This document shows positions 52,383 through 61,183 of a stretch of DNA of 64,000 bases, piece after piece (positions within the stretch are counted from its first letter, which is position 1; every line of letters begins with the position of its first letter). The stretch is from Dactylosporangium vinaceum (GTDB taxonomy: Bacteria > Actinomycetota > Actinomycetes > Mycobacteriales > Micromonosporaceae). The stretch is taken from positions 1,116,001 to 1,180,000 of the forward strand of contig NZ_CP061913.1 of the NCBI RefSeq assembly GCF_019904175.1, written 5' to 3'. Below the pieces are notes generated by a model that did no database searches, was not told the DNA's origin, and was given only the letters and a program-made list of their open reading frames with translations. Made by a program: the position numbers and the translations under genes.

Positions 52383-53657
52383 GTGGTGCGGGTGGTGCTC
52401 GCCGTTGCGGTGATCACGGCCCTCAGTTACCTGCTCGGGGTTATCGCGCGGCGGATCGGGCAGCCGGCTGTCGTGGGGCAGCTGTTCGCCGGGATCCTGC
52501 TCGGGCCGAGTGTGCTGGGGCGGCTTCCGGGCAATCCCGGGACGGCGCTCATTCCCCTTGTCATCCGGCCCTATCTGACAGTGGTGGCGCAGCTGGCGCT
52601 CGTGCTCTTCCTGTTCTTCGTCGGCTACGAGCTCAACCGGAAGCTGCTGCGGCGGCGGATGCACGCGGTGCCGCTCATCGCCGTCTCGGCGTTCGTGGTG
52701 CCGATGCTGCTCGGGGCCGGGTCGACTGTCGTGTTCGCGGACTGGTTCGCGGCGACCGGGGCGCCCGCGGTGGAGCACCAGGCATTCGTGCTGTTCGTGG
52801 CCGTGGCGCTGTCCATCACGGCGGTGCCGGTGCTGGCCGGCATCATCGCGGAGCGCGGGCTCGGCGGGACCGTGGTCGGCGTTGTCGCGATGACGTCGGC
52901 CGGCATCATCGACGCGCTCGGGTGGCTGGCGCTGACCGGGGCGATGCTGAAGGCGGACGCCGGCGGCGGGCAGCGGCCCTGGGCGGTCACGCTGCTGCTG
53001 CTCGTGGTCTACGTCCTGGTGATGGTGTTCGTCGCCCGCCCGTTGCTCGGCCGGCTGCGCCGCGGCGCGCTCGCGGCGGGGCGGTCGGCGGCCTCGCTGC
53101 TGCCGGTGGCGGCGACGTTCGCGATGGCGTCGGCCTGGGTGACCGGGGCGCTGGGGCTGCACGTCATCCTCGGGGCCTTCATCGCCGGGCTCGTGATGCC
53201 CCGCGACGAGGACGGGCAGCCCGACCCGGCGCTGCTCACCGCGGTGGAGAAGGCGGGCGGCGTCCTGCTGCCGGTGTTCTTCGTCGTGTCCGGCCTCGCG
53301 ACCGACGTGGGCGCCCTGCGCGCCGCCGACCTCGGCCTGCTCGGGGTCATCTGCGTCGCCGCCACCGTCGGCAAGCTCGGCGCCGGGCTGCTCGCCGCCC
53401 GGCTCTCGGGGCTGTCGTGGCGGGACGCGACGAGCGTCGGGATCATGCTCAACACCCGCGGGCTTACCGAGCTCGCGGTGCTCAACGTCGGCCTGCAGGC
53501 CGGGTTCATCAGCGGCCGGCTGTACACGGTGTTCGTGCTCATGGCGCTGCTGACGACCGCGGCGACCGGGCCGCTGCTCGGGCTGCTGGGCCGGCGGCGG
53601 GCCGTGGTCGCCGAGCCGGAGCCGGTGGCCGTGGGCGGAGGTGGTGATCCCGCGTGA
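52383..53657 (+). CDS. CPA2-type cation/proton antiporter
   Basis: A 424-residue integral membrane exchanger with about 12 helices, of the monovalent cation:proton antiporter-2 family (KefB/NapA-like). Typical segments are GQLFAGILLGPSVLGRLPG and the helix 5 region VALSITAVPVLAGIIAERG. The C-terminal motif LNTRGLTELAVLNVG is the family signature. The GTG at 52383 is chosen because GGAGG lies five bases ahead; a GTG four codons earlier is also possible. It has no TrkA-N domain. It stands alone between two unrelated sets. Confidence 0.9.
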   Translation: MVRVVLAVAVITALSYLLGVIARRIGQPAVVGQLFAGILLGPSVLGRLPGNPGTALIPLVIRPYLTVVAQLALVLFLFFVGYELNRKLLRRRMHAVPLIAVSAFVVPMLLGAGSTVVFADWFAATGAPAVEHQAFVLFVAVALSITAVPVLAGIIAERGLGGTVVGVVAMTSAGIIDALGWLALTGAMLKADAGGGQRPWAVTLLLLVVYVLVMVFVARPLLGRLRRGALAAGRSAASLLPVAATFAMASAWVTGALGLHVILGAFIAGLVMPRDEDGQPDPALLTAVEKAGGVLLPVFFVVSGLATDVGALRAADLGLLGVICVAATVGKLGAGLLAARLSGLSWRDATSVGIMLNTRGLTELAVLNVGLQAGFISGRLYTVFVLMALLTTAATGPLLGLLGRRRAVVAEPEPVAVGGGGDPA

Positions 53658-54005
53658 TGTCAATCGACCGAACGTGCCGGAGGGGGTGTCGAGCAGCCAT
53701 TCTCGGATTCAGCAAGAATTCGTCAAGAATCAATTAAGTCATCGGTCGTGGTCATGCCACTGAATAGCATTTACGCAGCTCAGCGCGGCTTGAGCGCGGG
53801 TATGACGGCTCGTCGGAATCGTCGGACGAGACAACAAACGGGTGGCTTTGTTGCGCCACGATGCTAGAGTGTTGATCTGCAACTCGTGAATGAGCGGACC
53901 GGCTTGGCGGCTTCACGCTCCGCGCCCTTACCGATGGTGGTCTGGTGGCGGCTGCACGCTCCGCGCTCTTCACAACCTTTTCGGTTGTGTTTTTTGGAGG
54001 AGCGC
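53658..54005 (+). promoter_or_regulatory. Leader region of the flavoprotein cluster
   Basis: This 348-base gap has lower GC than its neighbours. A TAGAGT at 53865-53870 could be a -10 box, though no good -35 is seen. Two similar segments CGGCT(T/G)CACGCTCCGCGC (about 53909 and 53949) form a direct repeat. The attenuator-like hairpin (53971-53995) and a short overlapping ORF (53890-54009) complete it. Confidence 0.5.
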
Positions 54006-54009
54006 ATGA
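53890..54009 (+). CDS. Possible 39-residue Trp-rich leader peptide
   Basis: An ATG at 53890 opens a short frame with four tryptophans, two of them adjacent (RWWSGGG), and its TGA overlaps the ATG of the following gene. It runs through the terminator hairpin, so translating ribosomes would prevent the hairpin from forming. No ribosome-binding site is obvious. It may be a regulatory uORF, a small product of the cluster, or chance. Confidence 0.3.
   Translation: MSGPAWRLHAPRPYRWWSGGGCTLRALHNLFGCVFWRSA
53971..53995 (+). terminator. Intrinsic terminator hairpin directly before the ribosome-binding site
   Basis: CACAACC (53971-53977) pairs with GGTTGTG (53983-53989) across TTTTC, followed by six T residues, then immediately GGAGGAG and the ATG at 54006. 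Poly-U terminators are rare in this GC range, and this one would stop transcription ten bases before the gene. That makes it a strong candidate for a controlled attenuator. Confidence 0.7.
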
Positions 54010-56057
54010 CTCTCGACTTCCTGCGTGTCCGGAGCCAGCGCGTGCGCCAGCAGTGGGCCACGCTCGACAGCACCCGTGACGACGCAGCTCCGGAAGAGAA
54101 CCTCGACGGGGTCAAGGACCCCGACTTCCTCGCCCTCGGCCTGGGCGCGACGAACATGATGGCGATGCTCTGGTCGCTCGCCCTCGGCCGCCGGGTGGTG
54201 GGCGTGGAGATGCGCGGCGACCCGTCGCTCGGTGTGCACTGGAACATCCGCGAGGACCTGTTCCACCACTGGGGCCTCATCGACAAGCTGATGCTGGAGC
54301 GCTACGGCGAGGAGAACCTCCCGCACCGCGGCGACGGCCGGCTGTTCCGCCTCGCGGAGTGCTTCTACGACCCGGCCACCGCGGCCGGCGCGGTCACCGC
54401 CGACGAGGTGCTGACCGGCTTCCTCGACACGCTCATCGGCGAGCCGTCGCACATCGGCGGCCGCATCTTCTACACCGAGTTCATCGACGACCGCTGGAAG
54501 GACGGCCAGCCCAACCGGGTCGTCACGATCCTCGAGCCGCCGGAGCCGCCGAGCGAGCCCGACCTGTCGAAGGTCGGCCGCACCGCCCTGGAGGCGCTCG
54601 AGGGCCCCTCGACGTTCCAGTGCGCCGCATCCGAGGTCATGGTGCTCATGCGCCGCTACCTGGAGATGGTCGAGCAGATCGACCTCCAGCGCGGCGTCAC
54701 CCCGCGGGTACGCCTGTTCACCTCGCACCGCGTGGTCTCCACCGGCACCGACGAGGACGCCGGCTACCTCAGCTGGCTGCGCCGCGAGGAGGGCTTCGTC
54801 GACCGCCCCGACGGGCGTAAGGGCGTGCGCATCGAGGCCGTGCGCGAGCTGGACTACAACGGCAAGTTCCGCCGCGTGCGGGTGCCGGGCAGCAAGGTGA
54901 TCGACCTCGGCGTGCCGAAGCTGTTCATGATCGCCCAGGGCTTCAACAGCACCGATGCGGAGCGCCTCGGCTTCAAGCAGGAGGACGTCAAGGTCGACCA
55001 CCACGACGGGCGCGGCCCGGTCGTGGCCCAGGCCGACTACCTCGCGGGCCTGCTGGAGATCCTGGTCGACGGCCGCCTGCGCCGGCGCATCGCCTCCGAC
55101 TTCGACAAGGAGGGCAACGAGTACTGGATCCGCCAGATCGCCGTCGGTCACCAGGACGACGCCGAGGTGGGCTGGATTCTCGTGCAGGTGCCCGACTACA
55201 AGACCTTCGACCCGATCCTGGCCGGGCTCGTGCCGTCGGGCACCCACCGCAAGTCCAAGGAGTACCGCGCCGGGGTCCAGCACCTCATGCGCGAGTACTA
55301 CCTCGAGCAGACCTCCCTCATCACGGACATGCCGCTCGCCGAGCTCGAGAAGGTCCAGATGCCCTACGGGCCGAAGCTGTTCAGCCTCGTCGAGCGGGCC
55401 GGTGTCGACGCGCGCGTGGCCGCCAACGGCGTCGTCGGCGGCGACACGTTCGGCAACGGGCACTTCCTCACCAGCGGCGGGGCGATCACCGGCATGGTCG
55501 GCCACGCGTACCGCGTGCTGAACTACTGGCAGGCGATCGACGCCGGAACCGACCACGAGACGGCCATCCGCCAGCTCGCCGACGGCATCAAGCAGGACAC
55601 CGACTGGTGGTTCCACGTCAGTGCCCAGGAGTTCAGCTCGGCCGTCCCGATCAACTTCGGGGCCGAGCGCATCGCCAAGATCGAAGCGGCGACGGGCCGC
55701 GACTCCTCGGCCCGCGCGACGACCATCGACGCGACCCGCCGGCACCGCCACTCGCTCGTGCCGCTCGACCCGTCCGACTGGCGGCGGCTGCTCGTGCGCA
55801 GCGGCCGCATGCACGCCCTGGCCCTGCCGCCGATCCAGGAGACCCACCCGGACCTGCGCGGCGCGGACATGATGCCGATGGCTTCTCCCGCCGGTGGCAT
55901 GGACATGGCGGCCGGTGGCATGGAGACCACCGACGGCATGGCGATGGGTGAGGACGGCACCGCCATGGCCATGGCCGAGGAGGACATGAGCATGGCGGGC
56001 GGCGGCCTGCCCGCCGGTGGCGCGACGGCCGCCGCGGTGGAGGTCACGAGCCGATGA
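54006..56057 (+). CDS. Uncharacterised flavoprotein-like oxidoreductase with Met-rich tail
   Basis: A 683-residue protein, first of three paralogues here. Residues 38-71 form a dinucleotide-binding fold (FLALGLGATNMMA, then VVGVEMRG with the ribose-binding Glu68). A C-terminal motif GGDTFGNGHFLTSGG at about residue 481 resembles the GD motif that contacts FAD in PHBH-like enzymes. It has no clear membrane helix. Residues ~620-670 are packed with Met and Gly, possibly metal-binding. GGAGGAG precedes the ATG, and the stop overlaps the next gene. Substrate unknown; FAD use is inferred. Confidence 0.6.
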   Translation: MTLDFLRVRSQRVRQQWATLDSTRDDAAPEENLDGVKDPDFLALGLGATNMMAMLWSLALGRRVVGVEMRGDPSLGVHWNIREDLFHHWGLIDKLMLERYGEENLPHRGDGRLFRLAECFYDPATAAGAVTADEVLTGFLDTLIGEPSHIGGRIFYTEFIDDRWKDGQPNRVVTILEPPEPPSEPDLSKVGRTALEALEGPSTFQCAASEVMVLMRRYLEMVEQIDLQRGVTPRVRLFTSHRVVSTGTDEDAGYLSWLRREEGFVDRPDGRKGVRIEAVRELDYNGKFRRVRVPGSKVIDLGVPKLFMIAQGFNSTDAERLGFKQEDVKVDHHDGRGPVVAQADYLAGLLEILVDGRLRRRIASDFDKEGNEYWIRQIAVGHQDDAEVGWILVQVPDYKTFDPILAGLVPSGTHRKSKEYRAGVQHLMREYYLEQTSLITDMPLAELEKVQMPYGPKLFSLVERAGVDARVAANGVVGGDTFGNGHFLTSGGAITGMVGHAYRVLNYWQAIDAGTDHETAIRQLADGIKQDTDWWFHVSAQEFSSAVPINFGAERIAKIEAATGRDSSARATTIDATRRHRHSLVPLDPSDWRRLLVRSGRMHALALPPIQETHPDLRGADMMPMASPAGGMDMAAGGMETTDGMAMGEDGTAMAMAEEDMSMAGGGLPAGGATAAAVEVTSR

Positions 56058-59000
56058 AGCTCGGGCAACCGAAGGGCGACTCGTTCGGCAGCCTCGCCGA
56101 GACGGTCCAGCCCCGCCGGCTCATCGTCGGCCGCTACCGCACCCTGCGGGAACGGCAGCTCGCGCTGCTCGTCGTCTGCGCGGGTGCGCTCGCCATCGTC
56201 ATCGACACCTCCGTGGTCAACGTCGCCCTGCCGTTCCTCGGCAGCGACCTGAAGTTCTCCGCCTCCGAGCTGTCGTGGGTGGTCAACGCCTACGTCATCC
56301 CGTTCGGCGGCCTGCAGCTGTTCGCCGGCCGGCTCGGCGACCTCATCGGGACCAAGCGGCTGTTCATCGGCGGCATCGCGCTGTTCACCGCGGCCTCGCT
56401 GGCCTGCGGGCTGGCCCAGAGCCGCGAGATGCTCATCGCCGCGCGGTTCGTGCAGGGCGTCGGCGGTGCGCTGGCGGCCGCGGTCGTGCTGAGCATCGTC
56501 GTGGCGATGTTCCCCAAGCCGGGGGAGCAGGCCAAGGCGATCGGCATGTACTCGCTCGTCTCCTCGGCCGGCGCGGCGCTCGGCCTCATCGGCGGGGCCG
56601 CCATCACCGAGGCGGTCAACTGGCACTGGGTGTTCTTCGTCAACCTGCCGATCGGCGCGCTGGCGATCCTGCTCGGCGCCCGGCTGCTCGACGACGAGCG
56701 GGAGGCCGGCGAGCGGGGCATCGACGCCATCGGCGCGGTGCTCATCACCGCCTGCCTCATGCTCGCCGTCTACACCATCGTGCAGACCTCCGGCTCCGGC
56801 GGCGCCGCGCGCACCTGGGCGCTGACCGGCGTGTCGGTGCTGCTGCTCGCGGCGTTCCTGGTCCGCCAGCGCACGGCCCGCAACCCGCTGGTCCCGCTGT
56901 CGATCTTCCGGGCCCGCAACGTCTCCGCGGCCAACCTCGTCCAGGCGCTCATGGTCGCCGGCATGAGCGGCATGTTCTTCCTCGGCGCGCTGTACCTGCA
57001 GCAGGTGCTGCGGCTCAGCGTGCTCGAGGTCGGCTTCGCGTTCGTGCCGACGGCGACCGCTGTCGCGATCTGCTCGATCAAGCTGGCGCCGAAGCTGATG
57101 AAGAAGGTCGACGCGCGCACCGTGCTGATCCCCGGCCTGCTGTGCATCGTCGCCGGCCTGCTGCTGCTGAGCCGGGCCCCGGCCGGCGGCAACTACTTCG
57201 CCGACGTGCTGCCGGCGATGGTGCTGCTCGGCATCGGGGCCGGCATCGGCTACCCCGCGGCGCTGACCATCGTGCTCGTCGACGCCACCACCAGCGACCG
57301 GGGCCTGCGCTCCGGCCTGGTCAACACCACCCAGCAGATCGGCCCGGCGGTCGGCCTGGCCATCCTGGCCACCGTGGCCGCCGACCGCACCGACACGCTG
57401 CTCGGGCGCGGGCAGCCGGCTCCCGAGGCGCTGACCGCCGGCTACCACCTGGCGTTCCTGGTCGGCGCGGGCTTCGCGGCCGCCGGCATCCTGCTGACCC
57501 TGCTCGTGGTGAAGCCGGCCGTGCCGCGCACCGTGCCGAACGTGCTCGACGCCACGCGGTCCCGGCAGGAGAGCGAGCACGAGTACGCGGGCACGACCGA
57601 CCCCGACTTCCTCACGCTCGGCATGAGCGGCACCGGCATGATGTCGATGCTGTGGTCCGTGGCGATGGGCCGGCGGGCGGTCGGTGTCGAGCTGCGCGGC
57701 TCGCCGTACGTGTCGGTCATGCGCTGGACGATGTGCGAGGACATCTACCACCACCTCGCGCTCATCGACCGCATGATGCTGGAGCGCTACGGCGAGGACG
57801 GCGTCCCGCGCCGCGGTGACGGGGTGCTGTTCAAGCTGGCCGACTGCTTCTACACGCCCTACACCGACCCGGGCTCCGTCCGCGGAGACGAGGTCGTCAC
57901 CGGCTTCGCCAGCGACTCGCACATCGGTGGCGTCGCCCGCCACCACGAGCACATCGACGACCGGTGGCGCGACGGGCGGGCACACCGCGAGGTGACGCTG
58001 CCCGGGGCGATCGACCCACCGGCGCAGGTCGACCCGGCAATGCAGGGCCGGCCCGTGCGCGACATCCTCGACAGCCCGTCGACGTTCCAGGTGGGCGCCG
58101 AGGAGCTGCTGGTGGTGCTGCGCCGCTACCTCGAGGGCATCGAGGCAATGGACATGGCCCGCGGCGGCCTGCCGCGGGTGCGGATCCTGCCCTACCACCG
58201 GGCGGTCGCCCCGCCGGACGACGACGAGGCCATCGGCTGGCGCCGGCTCCTGCCGCGCCGAAAGGCCGAGACCGAGGACGGCTTCGTCGTCGGCCCGGAC
58301 GGCCGGATCGGCATCCGGATCGAGGCGGTGCGCGAGCTGGACTACAAGGGCAGCTTCCGCCGGGTGCGTGTGCCGAACAGCCGGGTCGTCGACCTCGGCA
58401 CCCCGCGGCTGTTCATGATCGCGCAGGGCCTCGACAGCCGCGACGCCCGCAGCCTGGGCTTCCGGCAGCGGCCGGTGCTCATCGACCACGGCGACGGGCG
58501 CGGGCCGGTCCCGGCCGAGGCGGACTTCCTGGCCGGCAACGTCGACGTGTACCTCGGCGACCGCATCCGGCACCGGGTCGCCTCCGAGTTCGACGCGGCG
58601 GGCAACGAGTACTGGGTGCGGCAGGTCGTCATCGGCCACGAGGGCGACGCCCAGATCGGCTGGGTGCTCGCCGAGGTGCCCGAGTACAAGACCTTCGACC
58701 CGATCCTGGCCGGCCTCGTGCCGGCGGGCACGCCCAAGGGCTCGCGGCGCTTCTTCGCCGGGCACCAGTTCCTGCTGCGGCAGTACTTCCTGGATCAGAT
58801 CTCGCTCATCACCGAGATCCCCCGCGACGAGATGGAGCGCAACCAGCTGTCCTACGGGCCGAAGCTCTTCACCATCACCGAGCGGATCGGCGAGGACGCC
58901 CTCGTCGCGCCCAACGGGGTGGTCGCGGGCGACTCGTTCGGCAACGGGCACTTCCTGCAGAGCGGCGGCGTGCTGACCGGCATGACCGGCCACGCCTGGC

Positions 59001-59437
59001 GGGTGCTGGAGTTCTGGCAGGCGCTTGACGCCGGCACCGACGAGCGCGCGGCCGTGCGGCGGCTGGCCGACGCGATCAAGACCGACACCGAGGCGTGGCT
59101 GGAGCACAGCGCGCCGCTGTTCGCCCGGCCGGCGCCGCGGGCGACAGTTGCCGACCCGCGCGAGCAGGAGCGGCAGCGGACCATGGCCGCGGCGACCCGC
59201 TACCGGCGCTCGATCGTGCCGCAGCGCTACCCGGACGAGTGGAGCCGGATCCAGCTGCGCACGGGCCGGATCTATGCGTTCCGGCTGCCGCCGATCGACC
59301 CCGTCCCGCCCGCGCTGCGCCGCCGGCCCGGGCAGCCCGCCGGCCTGGCACCCGGCGGCCCGGCGGGCGCGATGCCCGACGGGACGGACGAGCGCAGGCC
59401 GGCCACGGACGGCATGGCCGACGCGGCCCGGATGTGA
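56054..59437 (+). CDS. Fusion of DHA2-type MFS transporter and flavoprotein-like domain
   Basis: An 1127-residue two-part protein. Residues ~30-500 are a 14-helix drug:H+ antiporter-2 transporter, with IDTSVVNVALPFL in helix 1 and GRLGDLIGTKRLF after helix 2. Residues ~513-1090 are a paralogue of the preceding protein, sharing DPDFLTLGMSGTGMMSMLW, DHGDGRGPV, GNEYWVRQV and GDSFGNGHFLQSGG. The frame is continuous through the join, so it is a true fusion in this sequence. It starts inside the upstream stop (ATGA). It may oxidise a compound and export it, or couple both steps. Confidence 0.75.
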   Translation: MKLGQPKGDSFGSLAETVQPRRLIVGRYRTLRERQLALLVVCAGALAIVIDTSVVNVALPFLGSDLKFSASELSWVVNAYVIPFGGLQLFAGRLGDLIGTKRLFIGGIALFTAASLACGLAQSREMLIAARFVQGVGGALAAAVVLSIVVAMFPKPGEQAKAIGMYSLVSSAGAALGLIGGAAITEAVNWHWVFFVNLPIGALAILLGARLLDDEREAGERGIDAIGAVLITACLMLAVYTIVQTSGSGGAARTWALTGVSVLLLAAFLVRQRTARNPLVPLSIFRARNVSAANLVQALMVAGMSGMFFLGALYLQQVLRLSVLEVGFAFVPTATAVAICSIKLAPKLMKKVDARTVLIPGLLCIVAGLLLLSRAPAGGNYFADVLPAMVLLGIGAGIGYPAALTIVLVDATTSDRGLRSGLVNTTQQIGPAVGLAILATVAADRTDTLLGRGQPAPEALTAGYHLAFLVGAGFAAAGILLTLLVVKPAVPRTVPNVLDATRSRQESEHEYAGTTDPDFLTLGMSGTGMMSMLWSVAMGRRAVGVELRGSPYVSVMRWTMCEDIYHHLALIDRMMLERYGEDGVPRRGDGVLFKLADCFYTPYTDPGSVRGDEVVTGFASDSHIGGVARHHEHIDDRWRDGRAHREVTLPGAIDPPAQVDPAMQGRPVRDILDSPSTFQVGAEELLVVLRRYLEGIEAMDMARGGLPRVRILPYHRAVAPPDDDEAIGWRRLLPRRKAETEDGFVVGPDGRIGIRIEAVRELDYKGSFRRVRVPNSRVVDLGTPRLFMIAQGLDSRDARSLGFRQRPVLIDHGDGRGPVPAEADFLAGNVDVYLGDRIRHRVASEFDAAGNEYWVRQVVIGHEGDAQIGWVLAEVPEYKTFDPILAGLVPAGTPKGSRRFFAGHQFLLRQYFLDQISLITEIPRDEMERNQLSYGPKLFTITERIGEDALVAPNGVVAGDSFGNGHFLQSGGVLTGMTGHAWRVLEFWQALDAGTDERAAVRRLADAIKTDTEAWLEHSAPLFARPAPRATVADPREQERQRTMAAATRYRRSIVPQRYPDEWSRIQLRTGRIYAFRLPPIDPVPPALRRRPGQPAGLAPGGPAGAMPDGTDERRPATDGMADAARM

Positions 59438-59444
59438 TCTCGAC

Positions 59445-59475
59445 GCCGGCGGCGGGCCCAGTGCCCGCCGCCGGC
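59445..59475 (+). terminator. Perfect 13-bp hairpin after the fusion gene
   Basis: GCCGGCGGCGGGC (59445-59457) pairs with GCCCGCCGCCGGC (59463-59475) around a 5-base loop. It lies 7 bases after the fusion gene stop and 31 bases before the GMC gene, so it may reduce rather than stop read-through. Confidence 0.6.
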
Positions 59476-59506
59476 TCTCATTCGCACGAGCATGGGGGAG
59501 GACGGC

Positions 59507-61183
59507 GTGACGACGAGCACCGACGCGAGGTACGGCCCGGAGCCGACCGAGGAGGACGTGCGCACCGAATACGACGTGTGCGTCGTCGGCAGCGGCGCGG
59601 CCGGGGCGACTGTCGCGTGGCTGCTGGCCCGGTCCGGGCTCAGCGTCGCCGTCGTCGAGCAGGGCGGTCACGTCACCGCCGACACCAGCTACGACGACAT
59701 CCTGGCCGCCGCCGAGTCGGCCTGGGTGCGCCAGTCCAACGGCACCTGGGGCAAGGTCGGCTCGCCCTGGACGACCTGCAACGTCGGCGGCGGCACCGTG
59801 TTCTACGGCGGCGTGCTGTTCCGCCACCGCCCCGTCGACTTCGACCCCGAGCGCGTGCTGGGCCGGGCCGACCTGCCGCTGCGGTGGCCGTGGGGCTTCG
59901 CCGAGCTGGAGCCGTACTACACCGCCGTCGAGGACATCATCGGCGTCGCCGGGCTCGCCGGGGCCGACCCGAGCATCCCGGCCCGCTCCGCGCCCTACCC
60001 GCTCGTGCCGGTGCCTGTCTCGCCCGAGGGCGCCGCGATCGCCGGGGCCGCCAAGACGCTCGGCTGGCAGCCGTTCCCCACGCCGCTCGGCGTGCTCACC
60101 GACCGGTACCGCGGCCATCAGGGCTGTGTCGCCGACGCGCCGTGCATCTCGCGGACCTGCCCGGTCGGGGCCAAGGGCGACGCCGTGAACCGCTTCCTCA
60201 CGCCCGCGCTGCACGCCGGAGCCCGCCTGTTCGCCGGGCTCAAGGCGGTCGCGCTGGTGGGCGACGAGCGCCGCGACGCCCGCGCGCTGCGCTGCGTGCG
60301 GATCGACACCGGCCGCTGGTTCGAGTTCCGCGCCCGCCAGTTCGTCGTGGCCGGCAATGCGGTGCAGAGCGCCGCGCTGCTGCTGCGCTCGACCACGCCG
60401 CGGCACCCGCGCGGGCTGGGCAACTCCCACGACCTCGTCGGGCGGGGCCTGTGCTTCAAGCTCAGCGAGTACCTCGTCGGCTACGGCTACCGCGCCGCCG
60501 ACGGGCCGCCGCGCAGCGAGGTGATGGGCCTCGGGCCCGTGTCCACCGCGGCCGTCACCGACCTCTACGAGGACCCCGCGGCGCCGGGCGGGCTCGGCGG
60601 CGTCCTCTACGAGGTGCGGCCCGAGCGGACCTACCGGGTGCGCACCAACGAGCAGCTGCTGCGGATCGAGGCGCTGGTGCCCGACGAGCCGCAGCCCACC
60701 AACCGGGTGCGGCTGGGCCCCGGCACCGACGCGCACGGCGTGACCGACATCGTCATGGACTACCAGGCCCACCCGCGGGACCTGGCCCGGCTGGAGTACA
60801 TGCTCGGCCGCGGCGAGGAGCTGCTGCGCGCGGCCGGGTGCACAGTCGTGGTCCGCGAGCCCTCCGGCTGGGAGCTCGGCAGCGGCCACCTGCACGGCAC
60901 CTGCCGCATGGGCACCGACCCGGCCACCAGCGTCACCGACCCGGACGGGCGGCTGCACGACGCCGACAACGTCTACGTCGCCGACGGCGCGCTGCTGCCG
61001 TTCCCGGGCGCGGTCAACCCGACGCTCACCATCCAGGCCGTCGCCCTGCGGGTGGCGCACCGGCTGCTCGAGGACCGCTTCGGCGCCCCGGCCGCGCCGA
61101 TCGCCGCGCTCGTCAGTCCGCGGGGGACCGTGGTGCCGGAACAGCGCTCCAGCGCTCGCCCAGCAGTGCTGCCACTCGGCTGA
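59507..61183 (+). CDS. GMC-family FAD oxidoreductase
   Basis: A 558-residue glucose-methanol-choline type oxidoreductase. The FAD fold is CVVGSGAAGATVAWLLARSG (residues ~25-44). The catalytic region has HLHGTCRMG and, near the end, VADGALLPFPGAVNPTLTIQ with the His/Asn pair typical of the family. A CPVGAKGD segment lies near residue 220. The GTG at 59507 follows GGGGGAGG by five bases. It is on the same strand as the two flavoprotein-like genes and probably acts on the same pathway, oxidising an alcohol to a carbonyl. Confidence 0.88.
   Translation: MTTSTDARYGPEPTEEDVRTEYDVCVVGSGAAGATVAWLLARSGLSVAVVEQGGHVTADTSYDDILAAAESAWVRQSNGTWGKVGSPWTTCNVGGGTVFYGGVLFRHRPVDFDPERVLGRADLPLRWPWGFAELEPYYTAVEDIIGVAGLAGADPSIPARSAPYPLVPVPVSPEGAAIAGAAKTLGWQPFPTPLGVLTDRYRGHQGCVADAPCISRTCPVGAKGDAVNRFLTPALHAGARLFAGLKAVALVGDERRDARALRCVRIDTGRWFEFRARQFVVAGNAVQSAALLLRSTTPRHPRGLGNSHDLVGRGLCFKLSEYLVGYGYRAADGPPRSEVMGLGPVSTAAVTDLYEDPAAPGGLGGVLYEVRPERTYRVRTNEQLLRIEALVPDEPQPTNRVRLGPGTDAHGVTDIVMDYQAHPRDLARLEYMLGRGEELLRAAGCTVVVREPSGWELGSGHLHGTCRMGTDPATSVTDPDGRLHDADNVYVADGALLPFPGAVNPTLTIQAVALRVAHRLLEDRFGAPAAPIAALVSPRGTVVPEQRSSARPAVLPLG

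Noticed and set aside
53890..53995. Classical trp-operon attenuator
   Set aside because: Tandem Trp codons and a terminator are present, but the ORF runs through the hairpin, no antiterminator was found and no trp gene follows.
53886..54005. N-terminal extension of the first flavoprotein-like gene to a GTG at 53886
   Set aside because: The extension is read through the hairpin and T-tract, has no match in the paralogues, and GGAGGAG supports the ATG at 54006.
53970..55847. 625-codon minus-strand frame opposite the first flavoprotein-like gene
   Set aside because: Same shadow effect; no motifs, and it runs through the terminator hairpin.
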